Source of the DNA: Rhizobiales bacterium PAR1
GTDB lineage: Bacteria > Pseudomonadota > Alphaproteobacteria > Rhizobiales > Beijerinckiaceae
DNA: 64,000 nucleotides
Direction of reading: 5' to 3'
Assembly: GCA_002256205.1 (NCBI GenBank)
Contig: NKIW01000003.1
Location: 372,001-436,000 of the forward strand
Below are positions 1 through 8,222 of the stretch, piece by piece. Within the stretch, counting starts at the first letter, position 1; every line of letters starts with the position of its first letter. The notes below the pieces were generated by a model, which saw only the letters and a program-made list of their open reading frames with translations, was not told where the DNA came from and searched no databases. Both the position numbers and the translations under genes were made by a program.

Positions 1-1307
1 CGTGGTTCTCTTCCGCGCTCTGGCCGTTCTCGACGCTGGGCTGGCCTGAAAAGACGCCGGAACTTGCGAAGTATTACCCCACCTCCGTGCTCGTCACCGG
101 CTTCGACATCCTGTTCTTCTGGGTGGCGCGGATGATGATGGCCTCCGCCGCGACGCAGACCGCGCTGCCGGCTGACCGGCAGGCCCCGTTCAAGACGGTG
201 TATCTCCACGGCCTCGTGCGCGACGAGAAGGGCCGGAAGATGTCGAAGACGCTCGGCAACGTCATCGACCCGCTGACCGTGATCGATGCGCTCGGCGCCG
301 ATGCCCTCCGCTTCACGCTGGCTTCCCTTGCCGCGCAGGGGCGTGACCCCAAGCTCGGCGTCAAGACTGCCGAGGGCTACCGCAACTTCTGCACCAAGCT
401 CTGGAACGCCTCGCGCTTTGCGGAGATGAACGAGTGCCGCCGCGTTGCAGGATTCGACCCCAAGGCGGTCAAGGAGCCGCTCAACATCTGGGCGATTTCC
501 GAGGCCGATAAGGCCCTAGCCGAGATCGAGGCGGGCCTTGCCGCCTACCGCTTCAACGATGCGGCGCTCGCCGCCTATCGCTTTACGTGGAATACTTTCT
601 GCGATTGGTACGTGGAGCTGGCCAAGCCGGCGTTGCAAACCGAGGGCCACGCGGCCCGTGCCGAGACGCAGGCAACGACCGCCTTCCTGCTCGACCGCAT
701 CGTGGCCATGCTGCACCCCTTCATGCCCTACATCACCGAAGAGCTGTTTTCTGCTTACGCGGAACAAGCAGGCAAGCCGAACGCGGGCCTGCTCTGTGTC
801 GAGGCATGGCCGACCCCGGTGGGGCTTGATGGCGCGGCTGCGGAGTCCGAAATCGGCTTCCTCGTCGATCTGATCACCGAGATTCGCTCGGCCCGTGCCG
901 AGATGAATGTGCCGGTGGCGACCACCGCGCCCCTCGTTTTCGTCGGGCTCGATGCGGCAGGCACGACGCGTGCGGAAGCCTCAGCGGACGTGCTGCGTCG
1001 CCTCGCACGCGTCTCCGAGCTTCAGTTCGCCGCGACGGCCCCGGCGCAGAGCGTTCAGATCGTCGTGCGCGGCGTGGTCGCCTGCATTCCGCTCGCGGGC
1101 ATCATCGACTTTGCCGCCGAGAAGAAGCGCCTCTCGACCGAGCGCGACAAGCTCGCCAAGGACATCGACGGCACGATGCGCAAGCTCAACAATCCCGATT
1201 TCATGGCCCGCGCGCCGGAAGAGGTGATCGACGAGAACCGCGAGCGCGTCGCGGAGGCCGAAGGGCGCATCGCCCGCATTGATGAAGCGCTGAAGCGGCT
1301 GGGGTGA
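1..1307 (+). CDS. valS: Valyl-tRNA synthetase, C-terminal part (5' end outside window)
   Basis: This enzyme charges tRNA-Val with valine in the cytoplasm. The reading frame is open from base 3, upstream of the first Met, and begins with the class I synthetase text WFSSALWPFSTLGWP, so the gene starts before the window. The catalytic signature GRKMSKTLGNVIDP (KMSKS loop, here KMSKT) is encoded near bases 232-273. It is followed by the helical anticodon-binding domain (from about LWNASRFAEMN) and a C-terminal coiled-coil arm (EKKRLSTERDKLAKDI, then LNNPDFMARAPEEVI), which is the normal ValRS ending. The stop is followed after 4 nt by the next gene, so the two may be co-transcribed. Family identity is clear. 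Confidence 0.97.
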   Translation, partial: WFSSALWPFSTLGWPEKTPELAKYYPTSVLVTGFDILFFWVARMMMASAATQTALPADRQAPFKTVYLHGLVRDEKGRKMSKTLGNVIDPLTVIDALGADALRFTLASLAAQGRDPKLGVKTAEGYRNFCTKLWNASRFAEMNECRRVAGFDPKAVKEPLNIWAISEADKALAEIEAGLAAYRFNDAALAAYRFTWNTFCDWYVELAKPALQTEGHAARAETQATTAFLLDRIVAMLHPFMPYITEELFSAYAEQAGKPNAGLLCVEAWPTPVGLDGAAAESEIGFLVDLITEIRSARAEMNVPVATTAPLVFVGLDAAGTTRAEASADVLRRLARVSELQFAATAPAQSVQIVVRGVVACIPLAGIIDFAAEKKRLSTERDKLAKDIDGTMRKLNNPDFMARAPEEVIDENRERVAEAEGRIARIDEALKRLG

Positions 1308-1311
1308 GGGG

Positions 1312-2028
1312 ATGCGCCGCCTTAGGCTTTGGCTGAGTGGCGCATTCCTGCTGGCGTTCTTCGGTTTGTGGTTTGGCGAGCGGCCCGGCGATCCCCAGCT
1401 GATGGCAGGAGCCTCGTTTGATCCGGCACGTCCGGTGATCGTAGTCTCGCATGGCTATCATAGTGGCGTTATTCTTTCGCGGGCGACGCTGACGGAGATT
1501 GCGAGCCGCAAGGGGCATCAGGGACTCATTCAGCTCGCTGCGCGGTTTGGCGGATTTGAATGGCTGGAGATTGGCTGGGGTGCCGAGGATTTCTATCGCA
1601 ATGTGGCGCGGCTTGAACTCCGCACTCTTCCTCATGCGCTTGGCGCACTGTTCTTGCCCGGCAATGCATCTGTCTTGCATATAGTCGGCTTTTCGGTTCC
1701 GCCAGAGAAGGCATTTCCCTTCTCAGACCTCCGAAGTGTTCCCATCAGCGATGCGGGATTTGAGAGGCTGGCGGCAGAGCTTGAAGGCGCTATCGCGCTC
1801 GATCAAACCGGGCAGGTGCAAGATCTGGGTTCGGGTCTTTATGGGCCGAGCCGCTTCTTCCGTGCCCATGGCGCCTTTTCAATCCTCACTGTGTGTAACC
1901 ATTGGGTTGCGGGATTGCTCAATGTTGCCGGGCTTCGGGTCAATCAACTCCTGGCCATCCTGCCGCAAGGGCTAATGATAGATATCACGCTGCGGTCCGG
2001 CGCTCGTCGCCTCACCCTGATTTTGTGA
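1312..2028 (+). CDS. DUF2459 family membrane-anchored protein
   Basis: A 238-residue protein of unknown function that fits the DUF2459 family. Residues 8-22 form one N-terminal hydrophobic segment, a signal anchor or signal peptide. The family pattern is visible: VVSHGYHSGVIL near residue 45, WLEIGWGAEDFY near 85, YGPSRFF near 180 and a TVCNHWVAGLL block near 195 containing the conserved Cys-Asn pair. His, Glu and Cys in these blocks resemble a hydrolase-type active site, but no activity is established here. The ATG lies 4 nt after the valS stop and is the first possible start. Base composition matches its neighbours. Confidence 0.8.
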   Translation: MRRLRLWLSGAFLLAFFGLWFGERPGDPQLMAGASFDPARPVIVVSHGYHSGVILSRATLTEIASRKGHQGLIQLAARFGGFEWLEIGWGAEDFYRNVARLELRTLPHALGALFLPGNASVLHIVGFSVPPEKAFPFSDLRSVPISDAGFERLAAELEGAIALDQTGQVQDLGSGLYGPSRFFRAHGAFSILTVCNHWVAGLLNVAGLRVNQLLAILPQGLMIDITLRSGARRLTLIL

Positions 2029-2625
2029 CAGTTTCGCAACATCTAAAGTAGTTCGCATCCGGGGCCGCCGTCGGGCTGCTCCATGCCCCTTTTGCGCCAC
2101 AAACAGGCGCGTAAGGTTGCCTCGCTAACGCCCTTTATGGGCTGGCATTTCGGGAAAGTCGGGTGGGCGGCGTGCCGTCAACCCTTTCGTAATCGGATAG
2201 CCGTTTGCTGATCCGGCGGGGAGACCGCTGTGGCAGATGAGTCGTCCGGTCGTGGCTTTCGCGTAACATCCGGGCAACCGGTAGGGCGGTCTTTGTAGGG
2301 TCATTACGCTAGGTCATGGGTCATCGCGGCGCGGATCAGTTCTGGAATGTTGAAGGCGCCATGCCGGGCCTTCTGGCGCGTGCCTGTGGCGGGTTTGCCA
2401 CGCAACGCGCTTCTTTTCCGCAGGATGCAAAGACCACGAGCCCGGCACAAACTTGCCTTATCGATGCCCCAGTTGCCGCGCCAATTCGGAGCTGTAAGGC
2501 GCATGGAACCGGCTTCGTGCCGGACGCGCTGGAAATTCACGCTTCTGCCTTCGCCAGATCTCTTATGGGATCGGCCCTGATGGGGTCAAACGGGCGTTCG
2601 CAGGGCGAAGCCGAGATGCAAGATC
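2029..2625. other. Intergenic region upstream of exoR
   Basis: About 600 bases without a convincing gene. A weak GGGGC...GCCCCTTTT stem lies at about 2061-2103 and could end the valS/DUF2459 transcript. Short open frames in 2304-2640 have low-complexity translations with no recognisable domain. The region presumably also holds the exoR promoter, but I see no clear -35/-10 or operator. Confidence 0.5.
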
Positions 2626-3534
2626 ATGATGATCGCTGAACCGCTGACCTTTGACCGCGCGGGCGTCGCGCCCTTCTCCGCCGCATTCTTGAGGCTCCCG
2701 CCGTTGCGAGCGTCGCTCGTCCGTCTGGCGATGGTCTTCGCGCTGGCGATGCCGGTTGGCTTGGTTCAGGTGTTTGACGTCCATGCCTTTGACGTCAAGG
2801 AATCCCCGCCCGCGCCGGTTGAGAAGGGCATGTTCAAATCGGTTGGTGAATCGCTGAAGGCAGGCCTTCGGGCGCTTTCCAGCGGTGATCCCGGCTCGGC
2901 TGTCGAACCGCTGACCTTTGCAGCCCGCGAAGGCAATGTCGCCGCGCAGTGGAAGCTCGGCCGCATGTATCAGGATGGCAGCGGCGTCCATCGCGATGAT
3001 TACAAGGCCTACCAGAATTTCTCGCAGATCGTGAATTTGCGCGCTGACGAGAGCCCTGAATCGCCGCAGGCGCGCATGGTCGCGCAGGCTTTCGTGGCGC
3101 TCGGCACCTATCACCTCGCGGGTATCCCGAATACCCGCGTCCGGCGGGACCCGGCCCGCGCGGCGGAAATGTTCCACTACGCCGCCTCTTATTACAACGA
3201 TGCCGATGCCCAGTATCAGCTCGGGCGGATGCTGGCGGATGGCGTCGTCGGCGACAAAGACCCGCAGCAGGCGGCGCGCTGGTTCAACCTCGCAGCGGAG
3301 CAGGGCCATTGCTACGCGCTCGCCCGCCTTGGACAGATGTTGTTCAACGGTGAGGGGGTTCCGCGTCAGGCCCCGCGTGGGCTGATGATGATGCAGCTCG
3401 CCGAGCAGCAGGCCGACCCCAAGCGTGATCTCTGGGTGCTTGAACTCGGCGACAAGGCACGCCAACTCGCGACCGAAGACGAGCGCAAGCTCTCTGAAGC
3501 GATTCTCAAGAAGCGCGCGCGCGGTATCCGGTAG
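2626..3534 (+). CDS. exoR: ExoR-like periplasmic Sel1-repeat regulator
   Basis: In rhizobia ExoR is a periplasmic Sel1-repeat protein that inhibits the ExoS-ChvI two-component system and so controls exopolysaccharide and motility genes. This 302-residue protein has a basic N-terminus, a hydrophobic stretch (VRLAMVFALAMPVGLVQVF, about 31-49) that could act as a signal peptide, and at least three Sel1/TPR-like units: AAREGNVAAQWKLGRMYQDG, DADAQYQLGRMLADGV and GHCYALARLGQMLFNGEGV. The early AFDVKESPPAPVEKGMFKS segment also fits ExoR. The true start could be a later Met (for example MVFALAM). An intrinsic terminator follows 26 bases after the stop. Family assignment is good; the regulatory role is inferred from rhizobial homologues. 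Confidence 0.75.
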   Translation: MMIAEPLTFDRAGVAPFSAAFLRLPPLRASLVRLAMVFALAMPVGLVQVFDVHAFDVKESPPAPVEKGMFKSVGESLKAGLRALSSGDPGSAVEPLTFAAREGNVAAQWKLGRMYQDGSGVHRDDYKAYQNFSQIVNLRADESPESPQARMVAQAFVALGTYHLAGIPNTRVRRDPARAAEMFHYAASYYNDADAQYQLGRMLADGVVGDKDPQQAARWFNLAAEQGHCYALARLGQMLFNGEGVPRQAPRGLMMMQLAEQQADPKRDLWVLELGDKARQLATEDERKLSEAILKKRARGIR

Positions 3535-3560
3535 CTTTTACTGTCAAAATCCGACATCAT

Positions 3561-3589
3561 TCCCGCCATTGGTGTTTGGCGGGATTTTT
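3561..3589 (+). terminator. Intrinsic terminator after exoR
   Basis: A perfect 8-bp stem (TCCCGCCA at 3561-3568 and TGGCGGGA at 3577-3584) is followed at once by TTTTT. Its position just after the exoR stop fits a Rho-independent terminator. Confidence 0.85.
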
Positions 3590-3708
3590 GGCATGTCGGC
3601 ATTTCAGCAAACCACGACCTGTCACGGCAGGCGATCCTGTGTGTTGACACACAGCTATCGATCTCTCACGCGGGTAGACATGAAGGCATGGAGCGGAGAG
3701 CCAACGCC

Positions 3709-4728
3709 ATGTCGCTGAAGATTACCACGGCCCTGAAGAGCGCCAAACCTCGGAGCCGTTCTGTTGCCGCTCAAGGGCGACAGATGTTTTCCGTCGCATC
3801 GCGTCATGTCATCTGCCTTGTCGGCGTGCTGGGGTTCTCCTCGGCGGCTCTGGCCGATGACCCGATCGGCAAGGCCGAGAAGATCGATAACGCGGTCACA
3901 GGTGCCATCGGCAGCCAGATCCGCGCGCTGGCCGTACCTGACCCCGTACACCGCGACGAGAGCATCCGCACGGCCGACAAGGCGCAGGCGCATTTGCGCT
4001 TCAAGGATGAGACCGACCTTCGCCTCGGCCCGAATGCCTCGATCAAGCTCGATGCGGCGGTGTTCTCCGGCAAGCCGGACTCGGCGATGGACCTCGCGAC
4101 TGGAACGATGCGCTTTGTCTCCGGCAATGGTCCCAAGGGCAGCTACCAGATCAAGACACCCGTCGCGACCATCGGTCTGCGCGGCACGACCGTTGAGGTG
4201 ACGATCCGCAACGGGCGCACATATGTCTCGCTGCACGAGGGCGCAGCGCAGGTCTGCACCCGCACCGGTCGCTGCATGGACCTCACCAATGCCTGCACCT
4301 ACCTTTACGTCGATGCGCGCGGTGTGACCCTGCCGCAGAATTTGAGCCGGAACGTGCCGACCTATTCCGGTCAGTGCACGGGTGATTTCTGCGTCGTCGA
4401 TCGCTGTACGCCGCAAATCGCCGGAACACCGGGGGCGGGCCCAGCCGCGACACCGCCGCGCGCAAGGCCGCCGAAAGTCACGCCGCCCAAGGCCAAGCCC
4501 CCCAAGGGCAAGCCGCCGCGCAAGCGTCCGCGGGGCGAGGTGGTTGAGGAATACGATGTCGACGAGCCGGTGTATCTGCCGCCGCGCGGAGGGATATTGC
4601 TTCCGGGCTTCCAGATAGGACCGCGCTTTCCCGGTGGTGGCTTCCCGCGCCCGCCCGGTACCAAGCCGCCAATCGGGCGGATGCCGGGCTTCACATCGCC
4701 TGGCGGTGGAAATTTCCGTATCCGTTGA
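3709..4728 (+). CDS. FecR-domain secreted protein with Pro/Lys-rich tail
   Basis: A 339-residue exported protein. The start at 3709 is preferred over the in-frame ATG at 3688 because GGAGAG sits 8 nt upstream of it. The signal peptide ends near SSAALA|DDP. Residues about 60-180 form a FecR-type beta domain (RTADKAQAHLRFKDETDLRL, LGPNASIKLD, TPVATIGLRGTTVEV). The second half holds several Cys residues, then a low-complexity tail rich in Pro, Lys and Arg and finally Gly/Pro repeats. No sigma factor or TonB receptor gene lies next to it, so it is not a classical FecIR pair. Similar FecR-domain proteins without a sigma partner are common in this order; function unknown. Confidence 0.75.
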   Translation: MSLKITTALKSAKPRSRSVAAQGRQMFSVASRHVICLVGVLGFSSAALADDPIGKAEKIDNAVTGAIGSQIRALAVPDPVHRDESIRTADKAQAHLRFKDETDLRLGPNASIKLDAAVFSGKPDSAMDLATGTMRFVSGNGPKGSYQIKTPVATIGLRGTTVEVTIRNGRTYVSLHEGAAQVCTRTGRCMDLTNACTYLYVDARGVTLPQNLSRNVPTYSGQCTGDFCVVDRCTPQIAGTPGAGPAATPPRARPPKVTPPKAKPPKGKPPRKRPRGEVVEEYDVDEPVYLPPRGGILLPGFQIGPRFPGGGFPRPPGTKPPIGRMPGFTSPGGGNFRIR

Positions 4729-4737
4729 TCAGTGCAG

Positions 4738-4760
4738 GCCGGCTGATCACCCCAGCCGGC
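4738..4760. terminator. Stem-loop between convergent FecR-domain gene and xthA
   Basis: GCCGGCTG (4738-4745) and CAGCCGGC (4753-4760) form a perfect 8-bp stem with a 7-nt loop. It lies just past the FecR-domain stop and overlaps the xthA stop, so it could end transcripts from both sides. There is no clear T-run. Confidence 0.45.
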
Positions 4761-5541
4761 ACCAGATCGGGACATGGTCCGAGGGCTTTTCCTCGGCCCG
4801 CATGTCCTTGTCGATCCCGACCTCGATGAGTCTATCCGCCGCGCGTGGGCTCAGCAGCAGATGGTCGATGCGGATGCCGTTGTTCCGCTGCCATGCGCCG
4901 GCCTGATAATCCCAGAAGGTGTAGAGCCCGGCGGAATCGGTGGTGGCGCGCAGCGCATCGGTGAAGCCGAGATTCACGAGACGGCCGAGCGCCGCGCGAC
5001 TTTCTGGCAAGGCGAGTGCATCCTGCGTCCAGGCCTCGGGGAATTTTGCGTCGCGCGCCTCGGGGATGATGTTGTAATCCCCGGCGATCACGAGCTTTTC
5101 CTCATAGGTGAGAAGCTCTTTGGCATGCTCGGTGAGCGCTGCCATGAACGCCATCTTGTAATCATATTTCGGCCCCGGCGCCGGGTTTCCGTTGGGGAAA
5201 TATACCCCGCAGACGCGGATCGCCTCGCCTTGCTGGTTGTCCTTGCCCGGAAGGGAGACAACCGCCTCGATATAGCGCGCCTGCTCATCCTCGAAGCCGG
5301 GAAGACCGCACTGCTCGATCTCCATCGGGTGTTTGGAGAGGATGGCGACACCATTGAAGGTCTTCTGGCCGTGCGTGGCGACGTTGTAGCCCAGCGCCTC
5401 GATTTCTGCGCGCGGAAACGCTTCGTCGAGGCACTTCAGCTCCTGCAGGCAGACGATATCCGGCGATCGGGCGACAAGCCAGCGGCTGAGATGCTCAAGA
5501 CGCTGGCGGACGGAATTGACGTTGAAGCTCGCGATAATCAT
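4747..5541 (-). CDS. xthA: Exodeoxyribonuclease III
   Basis: This is an AP endonuclease / 3'-5' exonuclease of base-excision repair. The 264-residue protein has the full endonuclease-exonuclease-phosphatase fold: start MIIASFNVNSVRQRL, the metal-binding glutamate in CLQELKC, VCGVYFPNG, the catalytic GDYNIIP, and the terminal DHLLLSP and SDHVPIW motifs. The frame is open upstream for another 99 codons, but that part overlaps the neighbour and has no homology-like features, so the ATG at 5541 (N-terminus on the beta-strand ASFNVNS) is the real start. Length is normal for XthA. Confidence 0.95.
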   Translation of the reverse strand: MIIASFNVNSVRQRLEHLSRWLVARSPDIVCLQELKCLDEAFPRAEIEALGYNVATHGQKTFNGVAILSKHPMEIEQCGLPGFEDEQARYIEAVVSLPGKDNQQGEAIRVCGVYFPNGNPAPGPKYDYKMAFMAALTEHAKELLTYEEKLVIAGDYNIIPEARDAKFPEAWTQDALALPESRAALGRLVNLGFTDALRATTDSAGLYTFWDYQAGAWQRNNGIRIDHLLLSPRAADRLIEVGIDKDMRAEEKPSDHVPIWCRLG

Positions 5542-5619
5542 GCCGTGAGCATAGCGCTTTTCGCCGGGGAGGGTACCGGTGTTGCGCGGAAACGCGTGAA
5601 TAAGTCCGCACATGAAAGG

Positions 5620-5642
5620 CCCGCGCGCGAAACGCGCGCGGG
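5620..5642 (-). terminator. Strong GC stem-loop after the YbjN-domain gene
   Basis: Two 10-base arms (CCCGCGCGCG and CGCGCGCGGG) are separated by only 3 nt. On the minus strand the hairpin lies 25 bases after the stop of the YbjN-domain gene and is followed by CCTTTC, so it may act as an imperfect intrinsic terminator. Confidence 0.55.
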
Positions 5643-5666
5643 AAGGGCGCCCGGAACTGGGTCTGC

Positions 5667-6482
5667 TTAGTCCTTGGTCATCGTGGTCTTGAAGTCGTCG
5701 ATGATGTCGACCCAGAGTGCCATCGAGGCATTCAGCATGGCGCGCGAGACACCGTAACGCGAAAGAACATCGAAGCTGATGTTGGGGTCGCCATCCTTGT
5801 CGAGATAGGCCTTGGCCCAGCGCTTGGTGCGGTTCCACTCGTTGATCTTGGCGGCGCTGACCTTGTTCTTGGTCGAGATGCCATAATAGAACTGCATCGT
5901 CTTGCAGTCCTCGCCCTTAGTGCAGCTGTAATACGAGATCACCCAGTTCCCGGTCTTGGACTTGACCTTGATCTGCGGATCGCCGCTCGAATCCTTGCCG
6001 AAGGTCACCTCGCCATGCGCCTTGGCGATCTCGACCGTTTTCTCGATATCGGTCGTGCTGGCGGCGATCAGTTCGCTGTCGGGATGCCGGGGGAAGGGTT
6101 TGAGCGCGACATTCAGCCCCTTTGCGGTTTGGGAGAGCATCGAATTCAGCTCATCGAAGCCAACATTGAACTCGCTCTGGTTCATGTTGCAGTTCTTTTT
6201 CTTGTCCTTGGCCAGCTCCGTCATCACCTCATCCGCTGCGGTGGCGGCCTGCTGGTCGTTCATCCCTGCGGCGGGGGCGAGAATGCGGCTGTTGGCGGTT
6301 GCTGCCTCGGCGATGTTCGGTTCGACTGTGAGACCGCAGAGCTTCGAGAGGGCGAACACGAGGCTGTTCATCTGGAAAACGGCCTTCGCCTGCTTTTGCG
6401 TCTGCGTGGGCTCCTGCGCCGAGGCGTTTGCGACCCCGAGGGTGCACAGGGCCGCAACAACGAGGGTTCGTGTCAACGTCAT
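5667..6482 (-). CDS. Secreted YbjN-domain protein
   Basis: A 271-residue exported protein. The N-terminus is a clear signal peptide (LVVAALCTLGVANASAQ). The middle part is novel to me and contains two Cys (KLCGL and NCNMN). The C-terminal ~120 residues match the YbjN fold: WVISYYSCTKGEDCKTMQF, then KINEWNRTKRWAKAYLD, DPNISFDVL and a closing helix SMALWVDIIDDF. YbjN domains resemble type III secretion chaperones and are linked to stress phenotypes in enterobacteria; the role here is unknown. ATG 6482 is chosen over an upstream in-frame TTG because AGGAGAG lies 7 nt before it. Confidence 0.75.
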   Translation of the reverse strand: MTLTRTLVVAALCTLGVANASAQEPTQTQKQAKAVFQMNSLVFALSKLCGLTVEPNIAEAATANSRILAPAAGMNDQQAATAADEVMTELAKDKKKNCNMNQSEFNVGFDELNSMLSQTAKGLNVALKPFPRHPDSELIAASTTDIEKTVEIAKAHGEVTFGKDSSGDPQIKVKSKTGNWVISYYSCTKGEDCKTMQFYYGISTKNKVSAAKINEWNRTKRWAKAYLDKDGDPNISFDVLSRYGVSRAMLNASMALWVDIIDDFKTTMTKD

Positions 6483-6918
6483 GGTCAATCTCTCCTGAGA
6501 TATCTTTCCGGGGAAGCTTTCGACGCGAGGGGGGACGTGGGGCCCGGCGCGCGAGCGCAGAGGCAGAAGGTGGCCCAGCCTGCCGGATTAGGCAAGCGAT
6601 ATCATGGCGTTGAAAGCAAAGCCGGCTTCGCGGTTTGTGGAAGTTCAGGGGAGGATGGCCTGCGCCAAAAGCCGCTGCCCGGTGCGGGAGCGGGGAAAAC
6701 GCGGGGTCCGCCGGAACCGCCCGACGTCGCGCGAAAGGAGAGGTGCCGGTTGCCGGTTGTGCCAGGCCGGAAAGGGCAGAACCCCGCGCCGGATGGGTTT
6801 TGGCCCGCATCCTGCCCGAGGGTCATGATCCCGCGGGCGCAGGGAGAATAGCAGGGGGAGTGGGAGCGGGGATTAAGACATAGAGATGAGCGAGGCATAA
6901 AATTCAATGCTGTCTCGT
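6483..6918. other. Intergenic region next to AT-rich insertion
   Basis: About 435 bases between the YbjN-domain gene and the AT-rich unknown gene. Bases up to about 6880 are very GC-rich; composition then drops sharply toward 6919. I find no convincing gene; the small open frames have Pro/Arg-rich, domain-free translations. The promoter of the YbjN-domain gene should be here. Confidence 0.4.
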
Positions 6919-7755
6919 CTATTTAGGTTCCAGCACTTGAGTTACGTAGTGAGTAGTCATCAACTTGGCCCCATGTTGGCGTTGAAGCGTTCTTAAGCGA
7001 ACAACGATTCGGTCGCCGTGTTTAAATGAAACAATTCCATTTAGAACTTTCTCAAGGTATTTAACATCTTGGATTTTTGCTACCAAATTCATAGATCCAT
7101 ATTTGAATCGCCAAACGCCTTCGCCTTCAAGGATAGGTGATACGACAAGCAAAATAGCATCAATTTCTGTATCAACTTCTTCGCCAACTATTTTAATTGG
7201 AGAAAAGGATTTTACATCTTCAGGAGAATACTCTGCGATGGGCTTCCCTTCTCGCATTAGATTCAATGATTTGGCGCCTGCCTGTATCGGAGCTTGTAAA
7301 GCTTGAGCCAATGAACCAACATCAGCAATCACACATGACTGATAGATATTTCCGTGCACGACCGTAACTTGGCCATCTCTATTTGTGACTTGAACGTTCG
7401 TTCCGTCACCTGACTGAGTGACTTGAACCGGAGGTGAGCCTTTTAGATGTTTGAGTAAATCAAACCACTTCTTTATCAGTTCTGGAATATTTTCAATTCC
7501 AAGACTAATTGCAGGAAGCATTGGAAAAATTGGTTGCAACCCACCAATAATCGAAATTATCCCAGATAAATCGAATGATCCGCTTTGTACGTGCTCTAGG
7601 CGGATATCTAATTTTGTTTGTGAACCATAAAGTGTCCCAGATGCGCGTCGAATTATTGAGTTATATGACCGTAGTATTTTTATTGTGTGCTCAATCGGAA
7701 TGTCAATTGGATGGATATTCCCCTTGAATAGCAATGCAATTTGCTCATTACCCAT
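6919..7755 (-). CDS. AT-rich accessory protein of unknown function
   Basis: A 278-residue protein I do not recognise. Residues 1-60 look like a small alpha/beta domain (ALLFKGNIHPIDIPIEHTIK, RLEHVQSGSFDLS). Residues 64-88 are hydrophobic (SGIISIIGGLQPIFPMLPAI) and may embed in a membrane or core. A Thr/Val/Gly beta stretch follows (VQVTQSGDGTNVQVTN, GQVTVVHGN). The last ~90 residues look like a small beta-barrel (GVWRFKYGSMNLVAKI, GDRIVVRLRT). Codon use and composition (roughly 40% GC by eye) are far below the surrounding genes, so recent horizontal gain is likely. It lies just downstream of an XRE regulator gene on the same strand with a 24-bp gap, so the two may be co-transcribed. Confidence 0.7.
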   Translation of the reverse strand: MGNEQIALLFKGNIHPIDIPIEHTIKILRSYNSIIRRASGTLYGSQTKLDIRLEHVQSGSFDLSGIISIIGGLQPIFPMLPAISLGIENIPELIKKWFDLLKHLKGSPPVQVTQSGDGTNVQVTNRDGQVTVVHGNIYQSCVIADVGSLAQALQAPIQAGAKSLNLMREGKPIAEYSPEDVKSFSPIKIVGEEVDTEIDAILLVVSPILEGEGVWRFKYGSMNLVAKIQDVKYLEKVLNGIVSFKHGDRIVVRLRTLQRQHGAKLMTTHYVTQVLEPK

Positions 7756-7779
7756 ATTATTTCCTTTTATTATAAGAAA

Positions 7780-8070
7780 TTACGCCACTTCCTCAAAAAC
7801 ACTCGCCACCATGCGCGGCTCTTTCGCGATCACGGCGAGATAGGCGCGGGCAGGGGCATCGGGCGTCACGCGGCCCTGTTCCCAATCGCGCAAGGTGCCG
7901 ATGGGGATGCGGTAGCGGGTTGAAAACTCTTCCTGCGTCAGCCCGAGCGCAAGGCGGATGATCGCGACCTTGGGGTAACGCTTGAGGCGCGCAAGCTGCG
8001 CGTTGGTCAACTGGCTGTCTGAATGCGCCTCGGTCTTGTCTTCCGGCGGCTTTGCTGGCGTGGTCGTCAT
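7780..8070 (-). CDS. XRE-family helix-turn-helix regulator (orphan antitoxin-like)
   Basis: A 96-residue DNA-binding protein. The helix-turn-helix is in RLALGLTQEEFSTRYRIPIG followed by TLRDWEQGRVTPDAPARAYL, a pattern seen in antitoxins of BrnT- and RelE/HigB-type toxin pairs. ATG 8070 is chosen because GAGGAG lies just upstream; the frame extends to 8139 without support. The 150 bases between it and nrdJ are too short for a toxin gene and I see no clear toxin remnant, so it is an orphan. The AT-rich gene downstream is its only same-strand partner. Confidence 0.75.
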   Translation of the reverse strand: MTTTPAKPPEDKTEAHSDSQLTNAQLARLKRYPKVAIIRLALGLTQEEFSTRYRIPIGTLRDWEQGRVTPDAPARAYLAVIAKEPRMVASVFEEVA

Positions 8071-8222
8071 CCCGCTCCTCGCCCTGATCGGCCCGGTGAT
8101 CCCTTGTCGCGATGCGAGAGACGGCACGAAACACAGCATCCTGAAGATGGAGGCCGTGTTTCGCTAATTCTTGTCGTCATCCCCTGCATAATTTAGCGCA
8201 GGTGACTACGGATTACCAGTAG

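Noticed and set aside
2316-2639. Open frame upstream of exoR
   Set aside because: No family resemblance, no ribosome-binding site, overlaps the exoR start.
5542-5838. 99-codon upstream extension of exonuclease III
   Set aside because: Overlaps the YbjN-domain gene in another frame and lacks homology-like content; the conserved N-terminus begins at 5541.
7780-8222. Complete toxin-antitoxin pair
   Set aside because: Only the XRE-type gene is present; the gap to nrdJ is too short for a toxin and shows no recognisable toxin remnant.
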